Positions 18,371-26,432 of a DNA stretch of 64,000 nt are shown in pieces; position 1 is the stretch's first letter, and the number at the start of each line of letters is the position of its first letter. The DNA comes from Geoglobus acetivorans (GTDB lineage Archaea; Halobacteriota; Archaeoglobi; Archaeoglobales; Archaeoglobaceae): positions 1,839,523-1,903,522 of the forward strand of contig NZ_CP087714.1 in the NCBI RefSeq assembly GCF_039641995.1, written 5' to 3'. The position numbers and the translations under genes were made by a program. The notes under the pieces were generated by a model. It was not told the origin of the DNA, searched no databases, and worked only from the letters and a program-made list of their open reading frames with translations.

Positions 18371-18832
18371 TCACCTCGAGAAAACGTCACTGGCCTTTAC
18401 ACCATTATACAGTATCATTACCACCGAATATTCGTTTTGAGGGAGGGTAGCATTTATTGTAACCATCAGTGTCTCGCCTTTGTCCCAGTAAGAATCTCCA
18501 TCTCCATTGACTATGCTCGTCTGCACATCTTGTGAGCTCACAGAATAATGGTAGTTGTCTGTGTTGGACGTTATAAATATGTCACTCATGTTTATGACAT
18601 CCAAAGACAGCGGCACATCTCCGGTGTTTTTAGCCCATATTGTCACCTGTGTATCATTTGCTGAAGAAAATATGATTTCGAAATCGGTTTTGACTTTATC
18701 GTTTAAATTGTTACTCAAAGAAACATAAGAATGAGCTAAATCATTCACAGTTGGAAGCATTGCTAAGCTAACGGAAGATACAGCCACAACCGTTGCAATT
18801 ACAAGGATGTATGTTTCTATCACCTCCCTCAT
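18371..18832 (-). CDS. arlF: ArlF (FlaF) archaellum stator component
   Basis: ArlF binds S-layer protein and forms the stator with ArlG. The 153 aa protein has one N-terminal hydrophobic helix (YILVIATVVAVSSVSLAMLP) and a beta-sandwich-like outer domain with IWAKNTGDVPLSLD, a pattern seen in ArlF proteins. It lies between arlCE and arlG in the standard order. Confidence 0.9.
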   Translation of the reverse strand: MREVIETYILVIATVVAVSSVSLAMLPTVNDLAHSYVSLSNNLNDKVKTDFEIIFSSANDTQVTIWAKNTGDVPLSLDVINMSDIFITSNTDNYHYSVSSQDVQTSIVNGDGDSYWDKGETLMVTINATLPQNEYSVVMILYNGVKASDVFSR

Positions 18833-18856
18833 AGGTTACCTCCCCGTTTGGCATAT

Positions 18857-19672
18857 TTACATCACTATTTTTCTATCCAGTATCAGGCTCAGCACTTTGG
18901 AGTCAATCGTTCTGTCATCAGGGTACAGAATCTTGTAAAGCCTGTACAGCTCAAAGACGATCTCTTCGAAGTTATCGTTCATGACTATCAGATCCGCAAT
19001 CTGCGACACGAACTCTGCCGTCTCTTCTTTTATATATCCTGCTGATTCAAATATCCTCAGCATGAGCTTGAGGGATTCGATGTTGTATTTTTCAAGCATT
19101 CCTCTTACCCAACCCATTATCTCAAAAAGCACTTCAATATCGTACTTCAGAAGTTTCTTGTCAGCAAAGATTGTATCCTTGCCTGCACCTTCCAGTGCTC
19201 CAAACTCTGGCTGAACTACCTCCATTCCAATAAATTCACCTCCTTTTATATTTTCTTCTGATTCTGGTTTATCCTGAGATGTGAACCCGTTCTGAACTGA
19301 TTTGTTAAACCCCATACCCTCATTAACACCTCCTGCATGATCAACAGATACCTCTTCTTCTGCAGGTTTTTCACCTTCCTGTGTTTCTTCTTCCATCTGC
19401 TCCTCAAGAGGTTTTCCAGGTATTATCTGTATTTGCTGAGGGGGTGGGGCTTGAGATGCGGCATACCCCAAACCTTCAGCGAGGCTCTGAAGGTTTTGAA
19501 ACGGATTTTCTATGTTGTTCAAAGTCTCCCTAATATCAATAAGCAGCTTTTTGATTGAACCTTTTATCAAGTCCACCTCTTTTTCCAGCTTCTCAAGCTT
19601 TCCCTCTGGGGTGTCTGCTTCTGCGGTTTTTAGGATGTCGTCTACCACACTTTCGTCTATCCCTTCCTGCAT
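18857..19672 (-). CDS. ArlC/D/E-family switch protein
   Basis: Euryarchaeal ArlC, ArlD and ArlE form the cytoplasmic switch that receives CheY-CheF signals. This 271 aa protein has an N-terminal coiled coil (about 15-50), a Pro/Glu-rich linker (about 60-165) and a C-terminal FlaD/E domain with LLKYDIEVLFEIMGWVRGML and AEFVSQIADLIVM. It appears to be the only copy in the operon, so one fused or generalist protein probably serves all three roles, as suspected for Archaeoglobus. An AGGTGAT site precedes the ATG. Confidence 0.85.
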   Translation of the reverse strand: MQEGIDESVVDDILKTAEADTPEGKLEKLEKEVDLIKGSIKKLLIDIRETLNNIENPFQNLQSLAEGLGYAASQAPPPQQIQIIPGKPLEEQMEEETQEGEKPAEEEVSVDHAGGVNEGMGFNKSVQNGFTSQDKPESEENIKGGEFIGMEVVQPEFGALEGAGKDTIFADKKLLKYDIEVLFEIMGWVRGMLEKYNIESLKLMLRIFESAGYIKEETAEFVSQIADLIVMNDNFEEIVFELYRLYKILYPDDRTIDSKVLSLILDRKIVM

Positions 19673-19728
19673 TCTCTATCACCTCTTAGAAGAAACCCAA
19701 AAAATAAAAAATAAAAGCTTTGAGTAGG

Positions 19729-20343
19729 TCACTGCAGCAGGACCATTGTCGGATCGATGGATGGCGGTACTTTAAGCTCGAGCGGATACGTTGCACCCAT
19801 TGGTGGTTTGATTTCAATCAGGAACACTTCGTTGGGGTTGAGAGTGAATCCAGCAGCTTCAAGGTCGATGTATATTTCGGCCTTCTCAAATTCTTCAAGG
19901 TAGCTGTCTGCTCCACCAGTGTTCACAGTTGTAACCCAGTAAACTCCGTACTGTGTTCCTGTAGCTGCAGCCTGGGAGGATGTTGTGCTGGCGTTATACT
20001 TGAGTTCCACACTCTGGCCGTCCTTCGGGTTGACAATCGTTATGACTGTCTTGCTCAGGTCAATTGGCTGACCACCAGCGGTAAGCTGGATTGTGAACAC
20101 AGTTCCTTTAAGCTCATTACTTGTAGTGTTGCCATATCCTATGACAGATCCAACGATTTCCATACTTGAAGATACCTGCTGAACACCTGTGTGGACAACC
20201 TCCTGACCCTTCTGGGTCGAGAAGAAACCGGCTCCAAGCAGTACGTAGCTGAACACTGCTGCAACTGTGATGAACGCTATCAGGGTTATTGCAGCCTCAA
20301 GACCCGTAAAACCCTTTATGTCCTTAACAAACCTACCCTTCAT
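19729..20343 (-). CDS. arlB2: Archaellin, second copy
   Basis: This is a structural subunit of the archaellum filament. The 204 aa protein has a basic class III signal peptide (MKGRFVKDIKG) cut by the prepilin peptidase before FTGLEAAITLIAFITVA, the conserved hydrophobic polymerisation helix. The C-terminal part is beta-rich, ending IDPTMVLLQ. The ATG at 20343 follows GAGGTGAT; an in-frame GTG at 20352 overlaps the stop of the first archaellin. It shares the N-terminal 60 residues closely with its neighbour but differs downstream. Confidence 0.93.
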   Translation of the reverse strand: MKGRFVKDIKGFTGLEAAITLIAFITVAAVFSYVLLGAGFFSTQKGQEVVHTGVQQVSSSMEIVGSVIGYGNTTSNELKGTVFTIQLTAGGQPIDLSKTVITIVNPKDGQSVELKYNASTTSSQAAATGTQYGVYWVTTVNTGGADSYLEEFEKAEIYIDLEAAGFTLNPNEVFLIEIKPPMGATYPLELKVPPSIDPTMVLLQ

Positions 20344-20353
20344 TCCGATCACC

Positions 20354-20959
20354 TCACACCCATGTAAGACTCGTCAGGCTTGGCGGAATCTGCTTGTTGA
20401 CTATGAGCGGTGCACCGATTGGTGGCTTCATTTCGATGGTAACGTAGTCGTTTGTTGCAGGCAGGTTGGTCACCATACCAGCACTCTGCAAAGCTGTAAT
20501 GTTTATCGTTATCTTGTATTTCTCATTCTTCTCAAGCAGGTTGTCTGGCGTACCTCCGTCCACATCAACTATGCCCTGATATGTCCAGTATTTGGTGGTC
20601 GCATTGTATGGCAGCTGAAGGTAGTAGTCCTGATACCTGAGTGCAACAACAGTGTTGTTAAGGTCGATCGGGGTTGCTCCAGCAGATAGTGTAATATAGT
20701 AGTATATCTCCTTGACATCACCACTGCTGCCTGTTGTATTTGCCACAAGGTAAACGTACTGGCCGTCAAGCTCCATGCTTGAAGATGCTTGCTTAACTCC
20801 CGTGTCAACGCTCTGCTTTCCTTTCTGGGTCGTATAGAAACCGGCTCCAAGCATAACGTAGCTGAACACTGCAGCCACTGTAACAAAAGCTATTAAAACA
20901 ATTGCTGCTTCGAGCCCTGTAAATCCCTTTTCGTTTTTCCTTAACTTTTTCCAACTCAC
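20354..20959 (-). CDS. arlB1: Archaellin, first copy
   Basis: The 201 aa archaellin has the class III signal MSWKKLRKNEKG cleaved before FTGLEAAIVLIAFVTVA. The start is GTG at 20959, three to four bases after GAGGTGGTGA. It is the first gene of the archaellum operon, just behind a TATA box, which suits the most abundant product. Potential N-glycosylation sequons are visible (NTTGS, NATT, NIT), in line with glycosylated archaellins elsewhere. Confidence 0.93.
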   Translation of the reverse strand: MSWKKLRKNEKGFTGLEAAIVLIAFVTVAAVFSYVMLGAGFYTTQKGKQSVDTGVKQASSSMELDGQYVYLVANTTGSSGDVKEIYYYITLSAGATPIDLNNTVVALRYQDYYLQLPYNATTKYWTYQGIVDVDGGTPDNLLEKNEKYKITINITALQSAGMVTNLPATNDYVTIEMKPPIGAPLIVNKQIPPSLTSLTWV

Positions 20960-20994
20960 AGCTCACCACCTCACAATTACAATCACTCTTGAAA

Positions 20995-21048
20995 AGCAAA
21001 AATATAAATATTCTTTTTTTATCAATGAAATTTACATTTTGTAATTGC
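20995..21048 (-). promoter_or_regulatory. Archaellum operon promoter with upstream palindrome
   Basis: On the minus strand a TATA box (AATATTTATATT, about 21000-21012) lies about 40-50 nt before the arlB1 GTG. About 20 bp farther upstream is a 13-bp palindrome, TTACA-TTT-TGTAA (21032-21044), followed by GTAATTGC (21041-21048). The position suits an activator site. A TTACAAT half-like motif recurs in the 5' leader near 20977. Confidence 0.6.
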
Positions 21049-21131
21049 AAAAGTGAAAGTTGAGTATTGGAAACCCCTGCACTTAATAAGTTTTAAATAT
21101 CGAGTCCTTTTTAGCTGGCCAGGTGATAGCC

Positions 21132-21407
21132 ATGGCAGAGGAAGCAGTAGTGTTTGTGGGTTCAAAGCCGGTAATGAACTACGTTCTCGCAACCCTTACG
21201 CAACTCAATGAGGGCGCAAGCAAGGTTGTGATAAAGGCAAGAGGAAAGGCAATCAGCAGGGCTGTCGATGTTGCAGAGATTGTCAAGAACAGATTCATGC
21301 CCAATGTGAAGGTTAGCGACATCAGAATTGACACTGAGGAGCTTGAGAGCGAACAGGGAAGGATCGTCAACGTTTCAACTATCGAAATTGAGCTTGTTAA
21401 AGAGTAA
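21132..21407 (+). CDS. albA: AlbA chromatin protein
   Basis: Alba (DNA/RNA-binding protein, Sac10b family) coats archaeal DNA and binds RNA. The 91 aa product has the family pattern [19 protein letters not shown], then [17 protein letters not shown] with the nucleic-acid-binding Lys region and a [12 protein letters not shown] loop. A TATA box (TTTTAAATAT, 21091-21100) and AGGTGA just before the ATG support this start over a GTG at 21123. It is divergent from the archaellum operon. Confidence 0.95.
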   Translation: MAEEAVVFVGSKPVMNYVLATLTQLNEGASKVVIKARGKAISRAVDVAEIVKNRFMPNVKVSDIRIDTEELESEQGRIVNVSTIEIELVKE

Positions 21408-21463
21408 TTTTTTCTACCCCCTATTTAATTTTAATCAAAAAATAAAAGTGGCAGGAGACCTTT

Positions 21464-23080
21464 TCACTGCACCCCTTCTGAAAACTGTTTTCTGAGGACC
21501 TTCTTGTCTATTTTGCCAACACTCGTTTTTGGCAGTTCGTTCATGAACACAACTCTGTCAGGAACTGCCCACTTCGTGATCGTCCCCTTCTCGACATACT
21601 CCATTAGGTATTGCTTGATCTCCTCCTCGCTTACGCCTTCGGCGGGGACGACAATTGCAAGCGGCCTTTCGCCCCATTTTTCATCCGGAATGCCGATCAC
21701 CGCCGCCTCCTTAACCTTCGGGTGCAGGCTGAGAATGTTCTCAAGTGTCAGGGTGGAGATCCACTCACCACCGCTCTTGACCACATCTTTAAGTCTGTCA
21801 ACGATTGTTATGTATCCTTCATCATCCACCACCGCTATGTCTCCAGTATGTAGCCAGCCGCCCCTCCACAGTTCTTTCGTTTTCTCCTCGTCTTTGAGAT
21901 AGGTGTCTGTAAGCCACGGCGCCCTGGTGACAACCTCACCCATCGTTTTTCCGTCGGCAGGCACATCAGTCATGTCCTCATCAACAACCCTGATGTACAC
22001 AAGCGGGAAAGGTATTCCGGTTTTCACGGAAATCTTCGTTTTCTCCTCTTCAGGCAGGTCAAGAAGGTGGGGCTTCAGAAACGCTCCGGTTAAGGCAGGA
22101 CAGGTTTCAGACATGCCATAGGCTGACATGGTTATGATGCCCTTCTCCCTCGCCTTTATCGCAAGGCCCTCGGGGAGCTTCGCACCGCCAATCAGAATCT
22201 TCCAACCGTTGAACTTCAATCCTTCGGGGATGTTGTCGACAATCATCTGGAGTATGGTCGGAACGCAGTGCGTGATTGTAACACCCTCTGAGAGGACGAG
22301 CTTTACAATCATTTCCGGCTCATACCTTCCCGGATACACATGCTTGTGTCCGAGGAGGAACATCATGTAAGGGACTCCCCAGGCGTGCACATGGAACATT
22401 GGCGTGAGGGGCATGTATACTTCTCTTTCCAGCACAAGCCTCAGGGGGGATCTGTAGGCAGCGAGTGCCACACTTCCAGAAAGGGTGTGCAGAACGAGCT
22501 TCCTGTGTGTGAACCACACCCCCTTTGGCCTCCCTGTTGTGCCGGTTGTGTAGCTGAGAGTGGCCATGGTGTTCTCATCAAAATCGGGGAAATCGTAATC
22601 GCTGCTTGCATTTTTCAGCATTTCTTCATACTCAATGTCGGTAAGGGTGTTTTCAGGCACAGTATCATCGGTCATTATCACGTAGTTCTTCACGTTCGGC
22701 AGCTTGTCCCTGAGCTTCTCCATCAGGGGGACGAAGTCTTTGAAAACGAGAACGACCTCATCATCTGCGTGCTGCATCGTGTAGAGGATGTCTTCAGGAC
22801 TCAGCCTCACGTTTACCGTGTGAAGAACCGCACCCATCATTGGAATCGCGAAGTAGCATTCGAGATATCGATGGCTGTCCCAGTCAAGAACCGCCACCTT
22901 AGTGCCTTTTTTAACTCCAAGCTCCTCAAGTGCGCTGGCAAGTCTGTGAACCCTCTCGTAAAATTCAGTGTAGGTGTATCGCACCTTATCCCTGTAAACT
23001 ATCTCCTGCTTCGGCGCGTAATTCACACCGCTCTCCAGAATATGCTTTATCAAAAGCTGGTAGTTATAGGCCTCATTCAT
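21464..23080 (-). CDS. Acyl-CoA ligase (medium/long-chain AMP-forming)
   Basis: This enzyme activates a fatty or aromatic acid to its CoA thioester with ATP, giving AMP and PPi. The product is about 538 aa with the AMP-binding P-loop YTTGTTGRPKGVWFTHR, the motif MSAYGMSETCPAL, the hinge region with HTGDIAVVDDEGYITIVDRLKD and the catalytic Lys region TSVGKIDKK. The ATG at 23080 is preceded by a TATA box (about 23106-23113) at leaderless spacing; an in-frame TTG at 23101 is unlikely. Archaeoglobales oxidise fatty acids and carry many such ligases, so the substrate cannot be named. Confidence 0.88.
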   Translation of the reverse strand: MNEAYNYQLLIKHILESGVNYAPKQEIVYRDKVRYTYTEFYERVHRLASALEELGVKKGTKVAVLDWDSHRYLECYFAIPMMGAVLHTVNVRLSPEDILYTMQHADDEVVLVFKDFVPLMEKLRDKLPNVKNYVIMTDDTVPENTLTDIEYEEMLKNASSDYDFPDFDENTMATLSYTTGTTGRPKGVWFTHRKLVLHTLSGSVALAAYRSPLRLVLEREVYMPLTPMFHVHAWGVPYMMFLLGHKHVYPGRYEPEMIVKLVLSEGVTITHCVPTILQMIVDNIPEGLKFNGWKILIGGAKLPEGLAIKAREKGIITMSAYGMSETCPALTGAFLKPHLLDLPEEEKTKISVKTGIPFPLVYIRVVDEDMTDVPADGKTMGEVVTRAPWLTDTYLKDEEKTKELWRGGWLHTGDIAVVDDEGYITIVDRLKDVVKSGGEWISTLTLENILSLHPKVKEAAVIGIPDEKWGERPLAIVVPAEGVSEEEIKQYLMEYVEKGTITKWAVPDRVVFMNELPKTSVGKIDKKVLRKQFSEGVQ

Positions 23081-23118
23081 GATTGATTGTTTAATTTGCA
23101 AACTAATATACCTTTTGT

Positions 23119-23165
23119 TAACCTGTTAACCGGCACAAGCCAGAGCATAACTGGATGTCCGGTTA
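23119..23165. repeat. GTTAAC direct repeat and two-tier stem-loop
   Basis: GTTAAC occurs twice (about 23117-23122 and 23125-23130). TAACCGG (23127-23133) pairs with CCGGTTA (23159-23165), and inside it CCAG (23140-23143) pairs with CTGG (23151-23154). The structure sits just upstream of the acyl-CoA ligase promoter and ahead of the divergent membrane-protein gene, so it may bind a regulator. Confidence 0.4.
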
Positions 23166-23245
23166 CTCCTTGATTCAGAATTCTGCACACCATTCTCTGA
23201 AAACAACAGACAAAATTTTAAAAACAATTTCTTGATTGTTTGGGC

Positions 23246-24157
23246 ATGGCTAAACCGCTTGAGACGAGAGGTGCAAAACTGCTTGCCCTGATGCTCGCAC
23301 TCATCATGCTCGGCTCTGTACTGGTGTATGCTTTCAAAGGCTCTAAAACTCTGCCCGAGAGAGAAATCAAATATGAAGTAAATGGATTTAAGGAGATACT
23401 GGATCTCGTTTCAGATTCATCGAGAGTCATCTATCTGAACTTCAATTTGACAGACCCGGGACTCGTACAGCTGGTGGATGCTTATTACAAGAGTCTGGTG
23501 TCCTATGACCCTCTGTTCAGATACAATTACATTGGTCTCGTCTCTCTCAATTCTATGTACTATGTGGAGTATCCCCAGACTCTGCCAGGAAACAACCCGT
23601 ACGTTTATCTCCTCGATTCCGGAAACTACAAGGTATTCTTCAGGCATGAGAGCAAGGATGAATACATGGGTGTTACAGTTAAGCTCGTTAGGGGGTATGC
23701 GATGGCTGAGAATGTAAATCCAGTTGCTGTGGGAACATCCGACGCCGTTTACAAGTACATCGACAGAATTTCCGGTGTTGCGAAAGTCGAGGACAATTAT
23801 ACCGCATATATTGAGAAAATTCCTGATTTGAATTACAAATTCGCTCTGGTGCTGTTTGGGGACCTTGCTAACAGGAGCATAAGAATGAACGGCTCCGAGG
23901 GCGAGGTGGCTGACTTCTACTTCGAGGGCATAGCCCTGAATGATTCGGGCGGATATGACAAGGTCGTGGCGATAAACTTCAAGCAGAACATCTTCTTCGT
24001 TCAGAGCAACGTCACGGAATACTACAACGTAACCAGGTACGGAGACTTGAACATAGCTTTCATGCACGATACAAACTTCACGAGGATTCTCGAAGCAAAA
24101 CCGGAAATGAGAGCAGTGTTCATAAAACCAGTCGAAACGTCTGGAAATGAGAGTTGA
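23246..24157 (+). CDS. Membrane-anchored extracytoplasmic protein, unknown function
   Basis: The product of about 303 aa has a short basic start and one transmembrane helix (about 10-32, LLALMLALIMLGSVLVYAF), then a domain of about 270 residues outside the membrane with several NxT/NxS sequons (NLTD, NYTA, NRSI, NVTEYYNVT, NFT), consistent with N-glycosylation. I recognise no domain. It overlaps by 11 nt the Clp1-like kinase gene, so the two are probably co-expressed, a strange pairing of an external protein with an RNA-processing enzyme. ATG 23246 is preferred over a TTG at 23240; AAATTTTAAAAAC upstream may be the TATA box. Confidence 0.7.
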   Translation: MAKPLETRGAKLLALMLALIMLGSVLVYAFKGSKTLPEREIKYEVNGFKEILDLVSDSSRVIYLNFNLTDPGLVQLVDAYYKSLVSYDPLFRYNYIGLVSLNSMYYVEYPQTLPGNNPYVYLLDSGNYKVFFRHESKDEYMGVTVKLVRGYAMAENVNPVAVGTSDAVYKYIDRISGVAKVEDNYTAYIEKIPDLNYKFALVLFGDLANRSIRMNGSEGEVADFYFEGIALNDSGGYDKVVAINFKQNIFFVQSNVTEYYNVTRYGDLNIAFMHDTNFTRILEAKPEMRAVFIKPVETSGNES

Positions 24158-25301
24158 GGGCAACACCACCATTCTTTTATTTGGACCGGGAGAATTCAGG
24201 AGCACTTCCTCTGCCAGCATCTTCGGTGGAAAATTCAGGGAAGCCAGAGTAGAGCGCGGGAAGGTCCTTCCAGTATACTTTCCGGAGGACACTGAAGTAA
24301 AAATTACCGGAGACTTTGTTGCAGTCAATGGCAGCACGATACCGGAAAGCTGGAAAAAATTTTCAGATAAAGATTACGGCAGAATCTTCCTCTTCGGAGA
24401 ATCAGACTCGGGAAAAAGTAGCTTCGCAGCATACGTGATGAACACAATGGGCATTGAAACTGCAATAGATGCCGATGTTGGACAGAACGACATTGCACAT
24501 CCCGGTGCAATGGGAATGGGCGTTAAAAAATCGGACATCTACACTCTTCAGCACCTTGAGGTTTCCGAGGTAGCCTTTGTGGGTGTGATTTCACCTTCCG
24601 GTTTTGAATCGAGGTGTCTGAGGGCGTTCACACACCTTGTCAAAAAGGTTAGAGGTAGGGCCGTTGTCGATACCACCGGGTGGGTCAGGGGGTGGAGGGC
24701 AAGAGAGTACAAGCTGTCCAAAATAGAGACGTTCGAACCCGATGTCGTTGCCTGCTTTGGCGAACCACCGTACTATTTAGATGGTTACGAAGTTATTACA
24801 CTCGAAAGTTTTGTTGTCAGGAAGAGGGACAGAGATCTGAGAGCATCAATCAGAGGGAGAAGGTATGAACACTGGCTAAACGATCTTGAAGAGGTCGAAG
24901 TTTGCGTGGATGATGTGATGACCAGAAACACATCCATGCTTCAGGGGTGCAGACTGGAGGACGATCTCCTGAGTTCGTTTGGGGATGTTGTATATGCCGA
25001 GAAGGGTTTCGATTTTCTAAACATTTACTCCGAAAACTTCGATGCTGGCAGGGAGGCCATATCGATGCTGAGGGAGTTCTACGGTGTTGCAGAGGTAAAC
25101 ATTATAAAGCCGTCTGACCTCAGTGGCCTGTTCCTGGGACTTTTCAGAGGAAATAGATATCTTTCCCCTGGAATTCTAAAGGGCATCGACTTCGAAGAGA
25201 GGAAAATTAAAATCCTTGGGCGTAAGGATATAGACACTGTTGAGTTTGGAAGCTTCAGGCTCGATGAAGACCTGAAGGAGATACTGGTGAGGGTACCATG
25301 A
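24147..25301 (+). CDS. Clp1/Grc3-family polynucleotide 5'-hydroxyl kinase
   Basis: Archaeal Clp1-like kinases phosphorylate 5'-OH ends of RNA or DNA using ATP. The 384 aa protein has an N-terminal beta domain, then the P-loop FLFGESDSGKSSFAAY (about 80-95), the DADVGQNDI Walker-B-like motif, the lid/clasp-like region and a VVDTTGWVRGW motif typical of the family. The C-terminal part (about 270-384) is a mixed domain that in eukaryotic Clp1 binds partners. It overlaps the preceding membrane-protein gene by 11 nt and the next gene by 4 nt, forming a four-gene unit with YjbQ and RlmE. Confidence 0.85.
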   Translation: MRVEGNTTILLFGPGEFRSTSSASIFGGKFREARVERGKVLPVYFPEDTEVKITGDFVAVNGSTIPESWKKFSDKDYGRIFLFGESDSGKSSFAAYVMNTMGIETAIDADVGQNDIAHPGAMGMGVKKSDIYTLQHLEVSEVAFVGVISPSGFESRCLRAFTHLVKKVRGRAVVDTTGWVRGWRAREYKLSKIETFEPDVVACFGEPPYYLDGYEVITLESFVVRKRDRDLRASIRGRRYEHWLNDLEEVEVCVDDVMTRNTSMLQGCRLEDDLLSSFGDVVYAEKGFDFLNIYSENFDAGREAISMLREFYGVAEVNIIKPSDLSGLFLGLFRGNRYLSPGILKGIDFEERKIKILGRKDIDTVEFGSFRLDEDLKEILVRVP

Positions 25302-25693
25302 TAATAGATATCACCACTCAGAAAAGGGAGGAAATCATCGACATAACGGATGATGTGAGAAAAGCTGTTCAGCTTGAAAATGGGTTTGTTGTCGTCTATA
25401 CTCCCCACACAACCACTGCAGTCATCGTGAACGAGGCTGAAAGAGGTCTGCTTGACGATTTTATAAAAAAGCTCTCCGAGCTTGTGCCTTACATGGCAGG
25501 ATACTCCCATGACCGGATAGACAGCAACGCAGATGCGCATATCAAGGCAGGTATTCTCGGAAACTCCATAACAGTTCCGGTCGTGCGTGGTGAGCTTTTG
25601 CTCGGTACCTGGCAGAGAATACTTTTTGTTGAGTTAGACGGGCCGAGAGAAAGGAGAGTCTATGTGATGACCTATGAAGCCAAGAAGGGTTGA
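25298..25693 (+). CDS. YjbQ/UPF0047 family protein
   Basis: This 131 aa protein is a full-length member of the UPF0047 (YjbQ) family, some of which show weak thiamine-phosphate synthase activity. Conserved motifs are VYTPHTTTAVIVNEAE, NADAHIKAGILGNS and GTWQRILFVELDGPRERR; the His residues form the likely metal or phosphate site. The true cellular role is unresolved in the family. The ATG overlaps the kinase stop (ATGA). Confidence 0.9.
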   Translation: MIIDITTQKREEIIDITDDVRKAVQLENGFVVVYTPHTTTAVIVNEAERGLLDDFIKKLSELVPYMAGYSHDRIDSNADAHIKAGILGNSITVPVVRGELLLGTWQRILFVELDGPRERRVYVMTYEAKKG

Positions 25694-26285
25694 AGACCGC
25701 CAGGACCACTATTACTGGAGAGCCAAAAAGGAGGGCTACAGGAGCAGGGCAGCGTACAAGCTCAAGCAGATGAATGCGAAATTTGGATTGATAAAACCCG
25801 GTTACTGGGTTCTCGACCTTGGGGCGTCTCCGGGAGGCTGGAGCCAGGTTGCCGCTGAACTTGGAGCCAGTGTGATAGCCATTGACCTGAGTCCAATGAA
25901 AGACATTGAGGGGGTTACATTCATCCAGGGCGACATGACATCCGAAGAAACGTGGGAAAAAATTAGAGAAATCAGGGACAGATTTGACGTTGTTATCAGC
26001 GACGCATCACCCAAGATCACGGGACACTGGGACATAGACCATTACAGATCTGTTGAGCTTGTTGAGGCTGCATTCAGCATCGCCAGGAGGTTTCTCAAGC
26101 CGGGTGGAAATTTTGTCGTCAAAATGTTTCAGGGCGAGGAGACTCCGAAGCTCTATGCAGAGTTTAAAAAACACTTCAGATTCAAAAAACTTCACTCCCC
26201 TCCAGCATCGAGAAAGAGAAGTTCGGAAATATATTTCATAGGCAAGGGGTTCGGAGGGAAGTTCAAACCGAAAAAAGATGAATGA
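25674..26285 (+). CDS. rlmE: RlmE (FtsJ/RrmJ) 23S rRNA 2'-O-methyltransferase
   Basis: RlmE methylates the 2'-O of a uridine in the A loop of 23S rRNA. The 203 aa protein has the SAM motif VLDLGASPGGWSQVAAELG, the acidic loop DLSPM, and the K-D-K-E catalytic set: Lys in SRAAYKLKQM, Asp in VISDASPKITG, Lys in NFVVKMFQGE and Glu in SSEIYFIGKG. It overlaps yjbQ by 20 nt, the last gene of the unit. Confidence 0.93.
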   Translation: MKPRRVEDRQDHYYWRAKKEGYRSRAAYKLKQMNAKFGLIKPGYWVLDLGASPGGWSQVAAELGASVIAIDLSPMKDIEGVTFIQGDMTSEETWEKIREIRDRFDVVISDASPKITGHWDIDHYRSVELVEAAFSIARRFLKPGGNFVVKMFQGEETPKLYAEFKKHFRFKKLHSPPASRKRSSEIYFIGKGFGGKFKPKKDE

Positions 26286-26330
26286 CAATATTCCGACATT
26301 ATCTCCATTCTGCGCTTCCATTTAATTGAT

Positions 26331-26370
26331 ATAAAGTACCGTAAAGATTTGTAAAGGTCAGTAAAATATC
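26331..26370. repeat. Four 10-bp phased repeats upstream of a secreted-protein gene
   Basis: Units starting at 26331, 26341, 26351 and 26361 read ATAAAGTACC, GTAAAGATTT, GTAAAGGTCA and GTAAAATATC: a (G/A)TAAA start repeats at exactly 10 bp, one helical turn. They end about 35 bp before the TATA box (about 26404-26413) of the next gene, a good place for an activator array or a bend. Confidence 0.5.
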
Positions 26371-26432
26371 CGGTGCCTTTTCACCCGTGACGCCTGAAAC
26401 AATCGATATATTTTTTGAGACGAAACATAAGT

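Noticed and set aside
22340..23086. 248-codon open frame opposite the acyl-CoA ligase
   Set aside because: It is a shadow of a well-recognised ligase and lacks any family motif.
23417..24337. 306-codon open frame opposite the membrane-protein gene
   Set aside because: It lies antisense to a gene with a clear transmembrane start and operon overlap, its product is Cys/His-rich without domains, and it has no promoter or ribosome site.
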